The notes under the pieces were generated by a model, which saw only the letters and a list, made by a program, of their open reading frames with translations, was not told the origin of the DNA and did no database searches. The position numbers and the translations under genes are program-made. Shown here in pieces: positions 1 through 12,265 of a stretch of DNA of 64,000 nt; within the stretch, counting starts at the first letter, position 1, and every line of letters begins with the position of its first letter. This DNA comes from Argopecten irradians (lineage: Eukaryota; Mollusca; Bivalvia; Pectinida; Pectinidae), in NCBI RefSeq assembly GCF_041381155.1, contig NC_091137.1:20815655-20879654 (forward strand), in the 5' to 3' direction.

Positions 1-89
1 ATGGAATTGTTATGTTTATGGTGATAGAAGACAAATGAAAATGATGTCGATAGGTCACCTGCCTGGGTGACCACCTTGTCCTTAAGGCT

Positions 90-200
90 TAATAGTCCGA
101 AGGCCCGTTAATCTGAACGTCCGTTAGTCCGAACGACCGTTAGTCCGAACGACCGTTAGTCCTAAGGCCCATTAGTCCGAACGTCTGATAGTCCGATAAC
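90..200. repeat. Short 16-bp tandem repeat
   Basis: About six degenerate copies of a 16-bp unit built on CGTTAGTCCGAACGAC lie here. No coding potential was seen. A single related string (GTTAGTCCGAGC) occurs at about 2,070. Confidence 0.6.
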
Positions 201-1637
201 CGATATAAATGTACAGGACTCAGTAATAAACTTGCTAAGATATGTGTAACTCTAGATTGACACCATCTTCAGTGACCCACGGATGATGGCACTACTCTAC
301 GCTACATTTATCACAAATGTAGCGTAGGGTCATCGACAAAAAGCGAAATGTGACTAATTTTAACAATTGTGAAAAAAAAACATAATCTTGCAATACATGT
401 ATGTAAACGTATCCGATATGAAAGAGTGTATATGTACACTGCAATCCTGGCTATTAGTTTCCCAGAAATTACCATTATGCGAACCATTTTCATCATTGAA
501 AAAGGGGAGAATAAACAAGTAAAAGGGAGAAGAAGGAAACACAAAAATAAGTCGCTAAATACATATTTCATACATGTATGGAGGTTAGAATGGGTGATAT
601 ATCTCATCCATTCATGCAGCCATGTTATCCCTATGACCATAGGACACCGCCCTGAAGAACGCAATGTTTGCGTAATGTAACTTGAGTTGCTGTTATTGAC
701 TTAGCATATTCGGACCATATTAACACAGGTCAATTACACTTGAATGTATCATAATTAGCCAAGCCTCTCTTAACCACAAATTGATCGCTTTGAGAAAGAT
801 TATTATATAATTATGATATTCACTTCGTAAAATGAACACATGTTTTGTGTATTAGGAATTTCTAGACCCAGAAATACTAATTGTGTACTTTTCTTTTGCA
901 TGCAGAGTTCCATTAAATTGATATCCCCTGGAAGTATCTATGCTCCAGCAATTGTATACTATTGTATGAATTACTGCAGTCGAGTTACACATTCAAACTT
1001 TCCAGGGTAAATCTTACTGTTTAACTGTACAATATATAAATTCTATAAAAAATACTTACATTATGTACATTGTAATGCATGCTGATGATCAAAATACATG
1101 AACTAATTACCAGAAAGATGGGGCACAACACCTTATCTGTTCTATAACGCTTTGGACTAAATGAAAGTTTTTATGATTTTTTTTCTAATCGTTTTACATC
1201 AAATTCTTTATTAGCCAATCTATAGACAACTTATCACTTTTTGTGTCACAAACCCTTTAAATCAAGGTTATTGTTTGATGTACTACACACATAACCTAGT
1301 ACAGTAATTAGTAATAATAGATAATATTTCGTCTTATCAGCCGTGTTCTCTTCAATTCTTCAAATTGAATAATAAGTCTTAACCGATTAATAACACAATA
1401 TTTTAAAAGGATATTTTGCAATATTAAGTTGATATACATTTGTCGTCTCTGTCACTGTTCATTATACAAACATTTTTGTTCTGTGTTCTGACAACATCCT
1501 TTGTTTTGTTAATATTTATTTAATTTAATATTATAATTTCCGTTAAGTATAATACTTTTCAAAAGAGTTAACAATGGGGAAAATATGATTTTTAAAACAA
1601 TTTTGTACATCGAATATATTACAAACACACCAAATAT
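201..1637. other. Intergenic, no supported gene
   Basis: This stretch is A+T-rich with short, mutually overlapping open frames on both strands, the longest being 103 codons at 369-680 (+) and 117 codons at 311-664 (-). None shows a recognisable domain, and the two frames cover the same bases, which argues against both. I see no tRNA, splice-bounded exon or transposon end here. Confidence 0.5.
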
Positions 1638-3263
1638 TCACAAGTATGGTGGCATATTTCTGCCATCGAGTTGCCGACATCATATCGGAAGATGTCGACA
1701 TAAACAGAAGAATATGTCGACTTACCACATGACCCTGCCCACATAATGATTCCAAGATAATTATGTAGAAAGTCGGTAACTCGGCGATTAATCGTGTTTA
1801 TGCTCGGGTGTGACACCGACTTGTCAGTTATCGATGTCGACATCTAAACTAAAAGATGTCGACATCTGGCCATGGTCTTGAAAGTGGAATTCAAAGGCCA
1901 CCCTTTCATAGGGCACTGTGTATATGCAGCACGGCACCATACAGCAGAGTTCGACGTTGATTTTGTTTATTCAGAAAAAGTTTTTATTTATTTGATTTCA
2001 AAATTAAAAATTGTGATCCTGCATATCCCGGCCATGCAGCTGTAGCCTGCGTGTATGTACACATTGTAACTGTTAGTCCGAGCAGAGGAAGTTAGAGTGC
2101 AATTTAAGGACTCTGCTTTGTACAACGAATTTCCATCCTCTTGGCCATAATCATTTATTAATATATATAACCGTGGGTTGAAAAATCGTTTAAAAGCTGT
2201 GTGTGTGCTTTGTGGATTAGCATTCGTACCAAGTCCATGTGGTACATACCGTACTATACTATATTACAATGATTTTTTCAAGATTTCATTTTTTGCGAAT
2301 CACGTTACGTAATTTAAAAGCCATAAACGTCACAGTACAGATACAAAATACCCATTTGGAAACCAGCTTTACTTGTTAGTTTGCCCTGTCCATATATATA
2401 CATAAATATTTACATCCCTCGACACACTTAAATAAAGGCACAACGATTTTTTGTTACGGTCTTAATGGCCAGATTCAACCTTTGGGCTAAAAATCCTCCC
2501 GCGGGACGCGGTTTTAGCTCCAAACTCGGGATATATCTGCATCTATTTTTTTGTAGTAAAAACGTAGTAAAAAAAAATCACGTGCTTATACCTCATTCAT
2601 GCCATTGGCCGGAATATACAATTGCATTATGGGTAACTAGTGATCACGTGATTGTGTGTTTACTTCCAAATATGGTGATAGTTTGCTTGCCATTTCTTCG
2701 GAGAAATTGATTTATTTGAAAATATTTAGACTCCAAACTGTTATTAATATTGCATGCATATCATTTTGACTTGCACATATGTAATATTTTACTATAAATA
2801 ATGAACTGAACTGAGTTGTAAAACTGTCATTTCCACGTTTTGTAAATAAATGATATAATACGAATTGACCATTTCAATAGGTCTAACCGTCTAATCTAAG
2901 ATCAGCGAAGATCGGCTACTCCCGGCTAAATCCGAGAATTCGAAATTTATATTTATATATATTATTACCTGCTTTAGGGTTCAGAACATATACATATAAC
3001 ACAGAGAAAGTAAGATCTTCTTCAAAAGGCCTAATTTTGTATAAATACCAGGTCAGAGAAATCACTCTATTTGGAAGTAAACACACACTCATGTGATCAC
3101 TAGTTACCCATAATACAATTCCATATTTATTTCGGCCAATGGCATGAATGAGGTAAAATCACGTGACTTGTTTTACTACGTTTGACTACATAGAACGCGT
3201 TTTGTACCATTATTGGGAAAATCCCCCACGGATCGTGATTTCATTTCCACCATTTGAAACAGA
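1638..3263 (+). repeat. Left arm of the long inverted repeat
   Basis: This is the uninterrupted arm. Its inner half (about 2,450-3,263) is itself bounded by inverted repeats. The CCTCATTCATGCCATTGGCC block at about 2,590 is mirrored near 3,140. The 81-codon open frame at 2,465-2,710 lies inside this palindromic DNA and is probably not a gene. The site at about 2,160 keeps the single ATATATAT that is duplicated around the insertion in the right arm. Confidence 0.7.
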
Positions 3264-5570
3264 AGGCTTAGAGTAGACGTTGATTGTGAAACATTGATAA
3301 ATTGAAGATTACATGTTGTGCCATGGCAGATGTCAAAGTTCATGTATACATACTCGACAATTACTTGAAACATCATCTAATTAATTTGTGTTGAAATTAT
3401 AATTGATGTTGACCAGGAAATGCACCAGGCTAAATTTGGTTGAATAATGCATGGGAGGTGAATTAATCTTAACTTTTCCACTTTGTGGAAAATCCTTCAA
3501 AACGGATTTATCTCCCTTGATTAAAATGACAACCCATGTACCTTTGCTATGATATAAAAAAAAATCCTTTTTAAATATTAATCAAATATGTGTATTAATT
3601 TAATTTGAAACATGTTTGTTTTGCTGAAAATTTGCAAAAAAATAATATCAATACAAAATATTCATGATCGTTATTTGATTGTTGTTGTTTTTGTACTTGC
3701 TGTAAAATGAGAAAAACCGTGTTGTGGAGAAGAAGTTTGTTAAAATTTGAATTGTTTACAAATGGATGAGATTTGAGAATGAGCAGAAGGCAATAAGGAT
3801 ATATACATTTATGTCTAACAGTCACCTGAATTCCGATATGCACAGTTATAAATAATGTTTTGCTTTTAAACAAACAAATAAATATGTCTCAGCCCTGTGA
3901 CTTGGCACATAGGTCAAGATCATTGATTTGAACAAACTCTGTATCCCTTCATCCCAGCATGCTATGGCCAAATAACATGTCCATGTATGAGGTTCTTGGT
4001 TATTAAGAAGATTGTAAATTGTTTACAACAGACACTGGATGTTGCCGGCCAAAAGACAATTGCAATAGGTCACACAGGGGGAGATTAATTCAACACACAA
4101 CCATATATACTTTATATACTTTTTCTCATAAATCATTACATATAATCCTTGTACACATCCACATCAATGGCGACGCTAACAGGAAATTAATTAATATGCA
4201 AAATGGCGTGCGAGCGTTGAAGGGTCGAGATTTTGGTGTGTTTTGGGGGTCCGGGGATCTCCCCCGGAAAAAAAATATGATTTTGATGATTTTGCGAGCG
4301 CCGAATGCGCGAGACTTTGGTGTTCTGGGGGTCCGGGGGTCTCCCCGCGAAAAATATTACGATTTGGAATGGCCAATATGAGTTTTACGGTGTATTTTGA
4401 GGATTTTAATGCGTTCTTAACGTGGTAATTTTTCGATTTACATTTACCTGCATTTAGAAATTATAATTGTGAATGTCGTCATACCATTATGCAACCCTGC
4501 TCGATCTGAACATACGTCTTCACACCATCAGCACATTGTTGTTTAACTAAAAAAAAAATAATGAATTGATTTAATTGTGTTGCTTAGACATATAAACAAT
4601 TTAATATTTTAAGAAGCATTTTGAAATAGTAGAATCCCTTGATGGACATTTTTAGTTTAGTTCATGTGTATTGAATTTTTATTATTAAAGGTTTTGACAT
4701 TACGTGCTTGAACTTTTAGGAAATGCGCCGCAAAGCGGCAAAATTTTCTAAAATGAAGTACGAAAAATGTGCAGGAGGACCCTTTTCTTCCTACGCCCCT
4801 GCAGTTGCACATTTAAAAAGTTTGATGAACTTGGTACCCACTACTGACTGATGTAAATCATGCCAATAAAAGATGGATCTTTTCTCTATTTCTGTATTTT
4901 TGTTTACCTTTTTCTTTCCTCTTGGAAATGTTTTATAACATGGGAAAACTAAAAATGAAGTCTATATAGCAGGAATAACAAAACACATAGCCACCTGTCA
5001 GCCATGCATGTTTTTTTCTGATTGGTCACCCGAGTTCGGATACAGAATGAAACAAATACATACACTGTATATAAGCACCATATATTGGCCTATCAGGCCC
5101 ATGAAATCAGCCAGTGACGATATCGATTTAACCTTTTAATATATGAAGAGTATTTGATTCCATTACATATGTTTCCTCTGAAAATTGAGCAAATAATGCT
5201 CATAAATGTGTTTCCCTATTTAAACTATGGTAAAGACCCTATCTCCTGGGGAAAATTCCCGAGACCCCAGGGCCATGAAATTCACAATATTGGTAGAGGG
5301 CCTTGAGACCTTTCAATCTATGGAGAAACAAAATGATACATTTTCGTACGGAACCTACCGAAGCATAATGAGTTAGGTCCTAGGTCCCAATTCACCAGGC
5401 GGGAAGCAGCCATGTAAGCACATAAGCCCGTGTTTCTTAGTATATGTGTACATACATGTACATGTATGTATTAGATTCCCAAAAAGCTAAGTGGGCTATG
5501 CGGAAACTTATAACTATTTGTTTGGAAATAATATGAAAAAAAAAACTATGATATGATAGTATTGCTAACA
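3264..5570. other. Spacer between inverted-repeat arms
   Basis: No gene is supported. About 4,190-4,440 carries two units of a G-rich repeat (core GGGGGTCCGGGG) related to the array at 9,720-10,240. Open frames there (up to 120 codons) are products of the repeat. A short frame on the minus strand at 3,595-3,873 has no recognisable domain. Confidence 0.45.
4165..4801. mobile_element. Possible hAT-like non-autonomous element
   Basis: The left end reads CAATGGCGACGCTAAC and the right end, read on the opposite strand, CAGGGGCGTAGGAAG. Both resemble hAT-type termini of the CAG[TG]GGCG form. A matching CAGTGGCGTAGGAAG occurs at 9,468 and CAGTGGCGTCGCTAAC at 9,675. No clear 8-bp target duplication was found and similarity to the 9.6 kb region continues upstream of the left end, so the boundaries are doubtful. 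Confidence 0.3.
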
Positions 5571-8500
5571 ATTTCAAATGGTGGAAATGAAACCACGATC
5601 CGCGGAGGATTTCCCCTATAATGGTACAAAACACGCGTTCTTTGTAGTAAAACGTAGTAAAACAAGTCACGTGATTATCCTCATTCATGCCATTGGCCGA
5701 AATAAATATGGAATTGTATTAGTGGGTAACTAGTGATCACATGAGTGTGTGTTTACTTCCAAATAGAGTGATTTCTCTGACCTGGTATTTACACATAATT
5801 TGGCCTTATTTTCTCTGTGATATATATGTATATGTTCTGAACCCTAAAGCAGGTAATAATATATATAAATATAAATTTAGAATTCTACGAATTTAGCCGG
5901 GAGTAGCCGATCTTCGCTGATTTTAGATTAGACGGTTAGACCTATTGAATTGGTCAATTCGTATTATATCATTTATTTACAAAACGTGAAAATGGCAGTT
6001 TTACAACTCATTCAGTTCATTATTTATAGTAAAACAGTGCATATGTGCAAGTCAAAATGATATGCATGCAATATTAATAACATTTTGGAGTCTAAATATT
6101 TTCAAATAAATCAATTTCTCCGAAGAAATGGCAAGCAAACTATCACCATATTCGGAAGTAAACACAAAATCACGTGATCACTAGTTACCCATAACACAAT
6201 TGTATATTCCGGCCAATGGCATGAATGAGGTATAAGCACGTGACTTTTTTTTTTACTACGTTTGACTACAAAGAACGCATGTTTTTACTACGAAAAATAG
6301 ATGCAGATGTATCGCGAGTTGGGAGTTTAAAACCGCCTTCCTGGAGGATTTTTAGCCCAAAGGTTGAATCTGACCATTAATCGTGACCATATTAAGTGTA
6401 TCGAGGGATGTAAATATTTATGTATATATATATATGGACAGGCCAAGCTAACAAGTAAAGCTGGTTTCCCAATGTGTATTGTGTACCTATACTGTGACCT
6501 TTATGGCTTTTAAATTAGGTAACTGGTATTTTTCGGGATTCACAAGAAAATACAACATAAAAAAAATCTTTTTTTTTTTTATTTTTTTTTCATTCATTCT
6601 TTTAATATAGTATAGTACGGTATGTACTACATGGACTTGGTACGAATTCCAATCAACAAAACACACACACAGCTTTGAAACGAATTTTCAACCCAAGGTT
6701 ATATATATGGTGTGTTCTCCATTTGCCCACTTTTTAGAGAACAAAGAACAATGTTGGTATAGGAGAACAATGGAAAACCAATTATAGTCAGTTTCATAAT
6801 AATTTTTACCTGTGCTTACCTGTATTCATTTACCTGTAGTTTGTCAAAAGTGGGGAAATAGAGAGATATCAATATATACAGTACAGTGCTATATATATAT
6901 GTATATTATGCATTTTGACAGAAAATTTTGCAAGATATTTTATATTACGTCTTTGTAAATTTCAACATTGAGATAAGAATAAAGAACAAAATTGCATCCA
7001 AATTTTTGGAGACGTGCCACAGGAAAGCAAATTATTTTTACCAACTTTTTCAATTTCAAGAATTAGTTCAAATCATAAAAACTTTTACATTTTTTGTTAT
7101 TAGGAGAACCCAATCAAGACAATAATGCTTGTAATGTTGGCAGGTGTACTTATGTAGCTATATAGAGAATATATCACAAGAAAGTGTTCAATTTCATAGG
7201 ATGATACATGTAACAATACACATGTAAATATGCATGTATCTAATTAATTATATACAGTTGTATTCCATATATATTGTATATCAAACTTTACTGATGTCCC
7301 GACATTCCAATTCTACAGTAACAAGAAAGTCAAACATACATGTACTGTATATATTTGTATGTTAGACATTGAGAAAATCCAGCTATTTTTCATCTAGGAT
7401 GATATTTTTTCAATTTTTTGGAAACATCCAGATGGTCGCTAAGATATCCTCCATGAAATAATTACTAAGTATGATATATTGATAAATTAAATATACTTTT
7501 TATTCAGAATGTAAAATTTGGACTAATTGAGATATCTTTTATTTACAGTAACCTGCAAAACTAAGTAAATTTGCATAATTTGATAATACATGTATTATAT
7601 ATAACAATGCGCATCACTTTTATCACACTTTAAAAAACCTAAGCATTTCTACAGAAGATAGACTTCTGCAGACTGCAAATTGTTTGAGAGAATGCGAATG
7701 TTATACTATAACTGAAGAACAATGAGAAAATGATAGTTTGAACACGCAATTTTCCCCGGAAATACATTAATTGTATAGCTAATGATGACTTTTTATCATA
7801 TATACTACTTCGGATAGTTCGCACCTGTCCAATGATTAACGTAAAAGTAAGACTTTTGTCGGCAAATCGGTACAACGGGGCCCTAAAAATGACGATATAT
7901 TGCAGCGTATTTCAGTAAAATTGTCAAAAAGGTGATTACTAATGAAAAGAGGCTATATATATATTACAAAATGTATGATACATATTACCATAAACTATTT
8001 TTCTAGGTAGCATTTATGTGTATATGTAGATTAAGTTTAATGTAGTTGTATGTATGTATATATTGTATGTTTTTCAAAAAGATAGAAAGTACTTTTGAAG
8101 TAAGTACCAAATATTAATTCTATGTTTGATGTGTTCAATTAACATAAAAATATCAAGAACGTAACAAGGTTACTAAAAGAGTAACATATTAATAGATGTT
8201 TAAAAATTTTCATGCATGTACATGTTATGCATAAATGATACCCTTATGGAATAAGTACTGTAGCACAGGTGAAATTCACAGGTAAAACATAGGTAAATCC
8301 TGGTTCACTTCTCTGAAATAGACTATAACCCTTGTCATAACATTCTGGTAATTATCAGATTATAAAAAGTGGGCAAATGGAGATACAGCCATATATATTA
8401 ATAATTCGTTGTACACTTCCTTAGCTCGGGCTAACAGCTACGTACACGCAGGCTACAGTTTCATGGCCGGGATGTGCAGGATCACATTTTTTTTTTATTT

Positions 8501-8890
8501 TGAAATCAAATAAATAAAAACTTTAATTAACAAAATCAACGTCGATCTCTGTTGTATGGCTTTTGCTGCATATACACAGTGCTCTATGAAAGGGTGGCCT
8601 TTGATTTCCACTTTCAAGACCAGATGTCGACATCTTTTAGTTTAGATGTCGACATCAATAACTGACAAGTCGGTGTCACACCCGAGCATAAACACATAAA
8701 TCGCCGAGTTACCGACTGTCTACATAAATATCTTGGAATCATTATGTGGGCATGTACATGTGGTAAGTCGACATATTCTTCTGTTTATGTCGACATCTTC
8801 CGATATGATGTCGACTTAATGCCTTAACGATGTCGACATTATTAAGTCGTAAGTCGGCAAATCGATGGCAGACATATGCCACCATACACA
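5571..8890 (-). repeat. Right arm of the long inverted repeat, interrupted
   Basis: This is the reverse complement of the left arm in two pieces, 5,571-6,708 and 8,391-8,890, separated by a younger insertion. Differences from the left arm are scattered substitutions and small indels. Confidence 0.7.
6709..8390. mobile_element. 1.68 kb TIR element inserted in the right arm
   Basis: The ends carry inverted repeats of about 26-28 bp: TCTCCATTTGCCCACTTTTT at 6,716-6,735 and its complement at about 8,366-8,385. An ATATATAT flanks each end (6,701-6,708 and 8,391-8,398), and the unoccupied left arm has this octamer once at the equivalent site (about 2,161). That is what an 8-bp target duplication predicts, although a TA-type duplication within an AT run cannot be excluded. 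Internal open frames (65 codons at 6,928 on +, 78 codons at 7,639-7,875 on -) show no transposase motif, so the element looks non-autonomous. ACCTGTG-like motifs recur near both ends. Confidence 0.7.
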
Positions 8891-8961
8891 AGCATTGACT
8901 TCAGTTTTCTATATTCAAAGATAGTGGCTATTTCATATGATTTGCGCATGTGTAACAGGAA

Positions 8962-9275
8962 GGCGACAAGTCGACAACTCGACAACACGACAAGTCGACA
9001 ACACGACAAGGCGACAACACGACAAGTCGACAACTCGCAACACGACAAGTCGACATTTTACCGCGACAACACGAGATTCTGTACGCGCTAATTAGCGTGT
9101 TTGAAATGTCGACTTGTCGTGTTGTCGACTTGTCGTGTTGTCGTGTTGTCGACTTGTCGCGGTTCAAAAACGCGACAAGTCGACATTTTAACTGTTAAAT
9201 CTCGGGTTGTCGCAGTTTGAGACCGCGACAACTCGACAAGGCGACAACACGACAAGGCGACAACACAACAACACG
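8962..9275. repeat. CGACAAGT/CGACAACA minisatellite with internal inversion
   Basis: Units of 8-9 bp (CGACAAGT, CGACAACA, CGACAAGG) run forward at about 8,962-9,063, in reverse complement at about 9,108-9,160, and forward again at about 9,168-9,275. Open frames on both strands here follow from the repeat and are not taken as genes. Confidence 0.75.
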
Positions 9276-9464
9276 AGATGGCCGTAATCAGCCACCATAG
9301 AAAACAGCACTAGATATCTAGTTGCGAAAGGTCCAATCAATGCAGAAAACACGACTATTTAAAGAAGATGAATTACCGCGAATATACTGGCACTCAATTT
9401 CGTTAAAAAAAAATCCTTTTAATTGTATTTTTATTCTTCTTCATTTATTTGATTTTTTCCATCG
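9276..9464. other. Short unannotated gap
   Basis: I see nothing beyond A+T-rich unique-looking sequence. Confidence 0.4.
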
Positions 9465-10240
9465 TCAGTGGCGTAGGAAGATGAAACGTAATGGGGGGGG
9501 GGCAAAGGTCCGGGGGGGGCAAAGGTCCTAAATATTTCGTACACCCCCCCCCCCCCCCTCCCCTCTCGCGCGAGAGAGATACTTGATATACTTTTTTATA
9601 TATCATCAGAGATTTAAATAGTTATATTTAAATCTCTGATATCATTGCATGTATTCCTTGCACACATCTATAGACAGTGGCGTCGCTAACAGGGAATTAA
9701 TGAATACGCAAATTAGCGTGCGAGTTTGGGGGGTCCGGGGTATCCCCTGGAAAAATATTACGATTTAGAATAACTGAAATGAGCTTTTGGTGTTTGTGGG
9801 GTTTGGGGTCACCCCCGGGAAAAAAAATACAATTTAGAATGGCTGAGATGAGTTTTACAATGCATTTTGTTGAAATTGCGAGCGCCGCAGGCGCGAGATT
9901 TTGGTGTTTGTTGGGTGCGGGGATCCCGGGGAAAATTTACAATTTAGAATGGATGAGATGAGTTTTACGATGCATTTTGTTGAATTTGTGGGCGCCAAAG
10001 GCGCGAGATTTTGGTGTTTGTGGGGTCCGGTGGTCACCCTCGGGAAAAAAAATTACAATTTAGAATGGCTGAGATGAGTTTTATGATGCATTTTGTTGTA
10101 TTTGCGTGCACCGAAGGCGAGAGATTTTGTTGTTTTGGGGGGTCCTGGGTTCTCCCATCGGGAAAAAAAATTACGATTTAGAATGGCTGAGATGAGTTTT
10201 ACGATGTATTTTGATGAATTTGCGAGCACCGTAATCAACA
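9465..10240. repeat. Tandem 110-118 bp G-rich repeat with hAT-like end motifs
   Basis: GATGAGTTTTACGATGCATT-type anchors recur at about 9,847, 9,957, 10,073 and 10,191, preceded by shorter copies near 9,729 and 9,774. Each unit contains a GCGAGCGCC palindromic patch and a GGGGTCCGGGG patch. CAGTGGCG motifs at 9,468 and 9,675 suggest a transposon origin. The small frames on both strands are repeat products. Confidence 0.65.
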
Positions 10241-12265
10241 AAGACGTCTGCTGTTGATTTTAAACCTGTTTGAACGGTCAGTGTTGTAAATGACCGGCTT
10301 AAGTATCTAAAACATCGATTTCTACTCAACCGGAAACTTATTCGATGTTCGCTCAGTCAGAAAACTAGCGTAATGTTGTTGTGAAGTGGGTTACGTTTAA
10401 TTCTACGTGTACTCCAAAGTAGACGTAGAATTACGTGTAAAATTAATCGTTACTTCGCTGCACGTAAAGTTACGACCTTTAGTGAAACACGTTTTAGACG
10501 TAACTTACGTCTACGTTTACGTCTACGTGTAGACTTACGACCTTTAGTTCAGTCCTGATCGTTGTATAAGTTATTTAAGCTATGCGTTAGGCCTAATGTA
10601 GACTTTATAAAGTAACTTATTTGCAGTTTACCGCCGAATTTTTTTCTCTCTATCAAAAACAGGAGCAGACGAATTATACATTTTTGTAGTATTTTTTTCT
10701 TCAGTAACACAATGCAAGTTACTTACTTATATCATTACCACCATTGAAAAGTTTGAGCTTCTTATTTTACTCAAGATAAAAATAATAAAAATAATAAATT
10801 GCGTCCCGAAAAAATCCATGACACTGACATTTTATATGGAATGAAGCACTGATTGTGCATGCACCAAAAGCAAAACAAATTATTTTATATGTATTTTTTT
10901 TGTTTCAATTTTAGACACATATATACAGTACACGATTAAAAGTCAGTTATAGCTTAACTGATGAGAATCGTTCGTCGGCGGGCGGTGGATTTAATTAATT
11001 AATTTATCTGAAATAATTCTGAGAAATGCTAGTATCTTTTTAACAACTTAATCGGTGGACTTTGAGTTAATTGGTAAATTTGGTATTAACGACGCAAAAA
11101 CTCATTACTTAAACAACCCCAGAATTACACAAATGAAATTTAATTGAGAAGAATGAAGACCTGGAACCCAATGTTACCAGACATAGAAACGCAATATTAA
11201 TACCAGAAATATATACACAGAGATTGGAAACTCCTTTTTTTGTCTTTGTTGACAGGCAGAGGGACCTCCGGTTTATAGGCATTTTGCCTTGGCTAACTAC
11301 TTTTAAGTGTATTCTTTTAAACATGATACTTTTGCATCAACACAAAGTTTTAACATTATATCTTGGTTTGATGTGATCAGTTTTCCCGATTGATGTTATA
11401 TAATATGATTTTTGAAAGCACGAAAATAAGCAATTTTACCTGGTTTTTCGAAAATCAGGCATTCAAAACCGGAAGTGCATTTGTTTAATTAATAAATAAG
11501 TTAAAACATTATTTTTTTCTATCCAAAATCGTACTCACACCATCTGAAAATTACTGAACTTGTACAACATATCAAAGTAATTTTTTTATATTCAACTATT
11601 TAAGAGTTTATCAAAAAAACCTAAGCACATACCGAGGTACATCTGCCGATCGTAAAATTGGAGGAGTTGCCAATCTCTATGTATATATGTTTCTGTTAAT
11701 ACTCAGATAAAGAAACTGTAAAAAAAATAATAATAATAATAAAATCTGAAAATTAGGGTGTGGTATAATATTAAAATCACAGTTACATAACCATTATTTA
11801 CATGAAATAGAAAGGTCTGTACCTGGACACCAGTCTTTGTACGTTATGCATGGTTGAATGAACGCCAACTTTAGCTGCTGTGCTGTCATGATCTGTACAT
11901 TTCGATTATCGGGCGTGTCTCAGTATCACCATACCGGTGTGAAAGTTCCGTGGATGTTTTAAACAATAACCAAATATCTTCATTTCGTGGATTGAATCAT
12001 GGATAATAAAATTAAAGTTCTTGTCGTGGAAGGATAGAACTTGACTGACCGGTTCCTGAAGATGTGCACGCCAAATAGTTTCGCTGCGAAGTTTGATTAG
12101 TGTGTAATACGACTTTACAAAGGGAATCTAAGAAACAAGCTGATAATGAAAGGTTGATATCAAAACGTTTCAGATGGTAAAGACTTAGTAACTAGTCTTT
12201 CTGGACCTTGCGGATAATTGACCAAGTGATACATAGTTAGCATTGGATTACGTTAATGAGTTACA
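10241..12265. other. Intergenic, with a palindrome-rich patch
   Basis: About 10,365-10,560 is dense in short self-complementary motifs (TACGTCTACGT, GTAGACGTAGAATTACGTG), likely a diverged repeat. The rest is A+T-rich, with no recognised coding region or RNA gene. The 71-codon frame at 11,109-11,324 (-) has no known domain. Confidence 0.4.

Larger units (their letters stand above)
1638..8890. repeat. Composite long inverted repeat (foldback-like element)
   Basis: The left arm (about 1,638-3,263) reappears in reverse complement as the right arm (about 5,571-8,890). Anchors include GCTCGGGTGTGACACCGAC at about 1,802 against its complement at about 8,680, the ATGTCGACATC strings at 1,840-1,870 against 8,625-8,655, and GGCCAATGGCATGAATGAGG at about 3,135 against its complement at about 5,675. 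The right arm is longer only because a 1.68 kb element sits in it. Without that insert the arms are about 1.63 and 1.64 kb around a 2.3 kb spacer. No transposase frame is visible in arms or spacer, so this is a non-autonomous foldback-type element or an inverted segmental duplication. Outer target duplications were not resolved. Confidence 0.75.
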
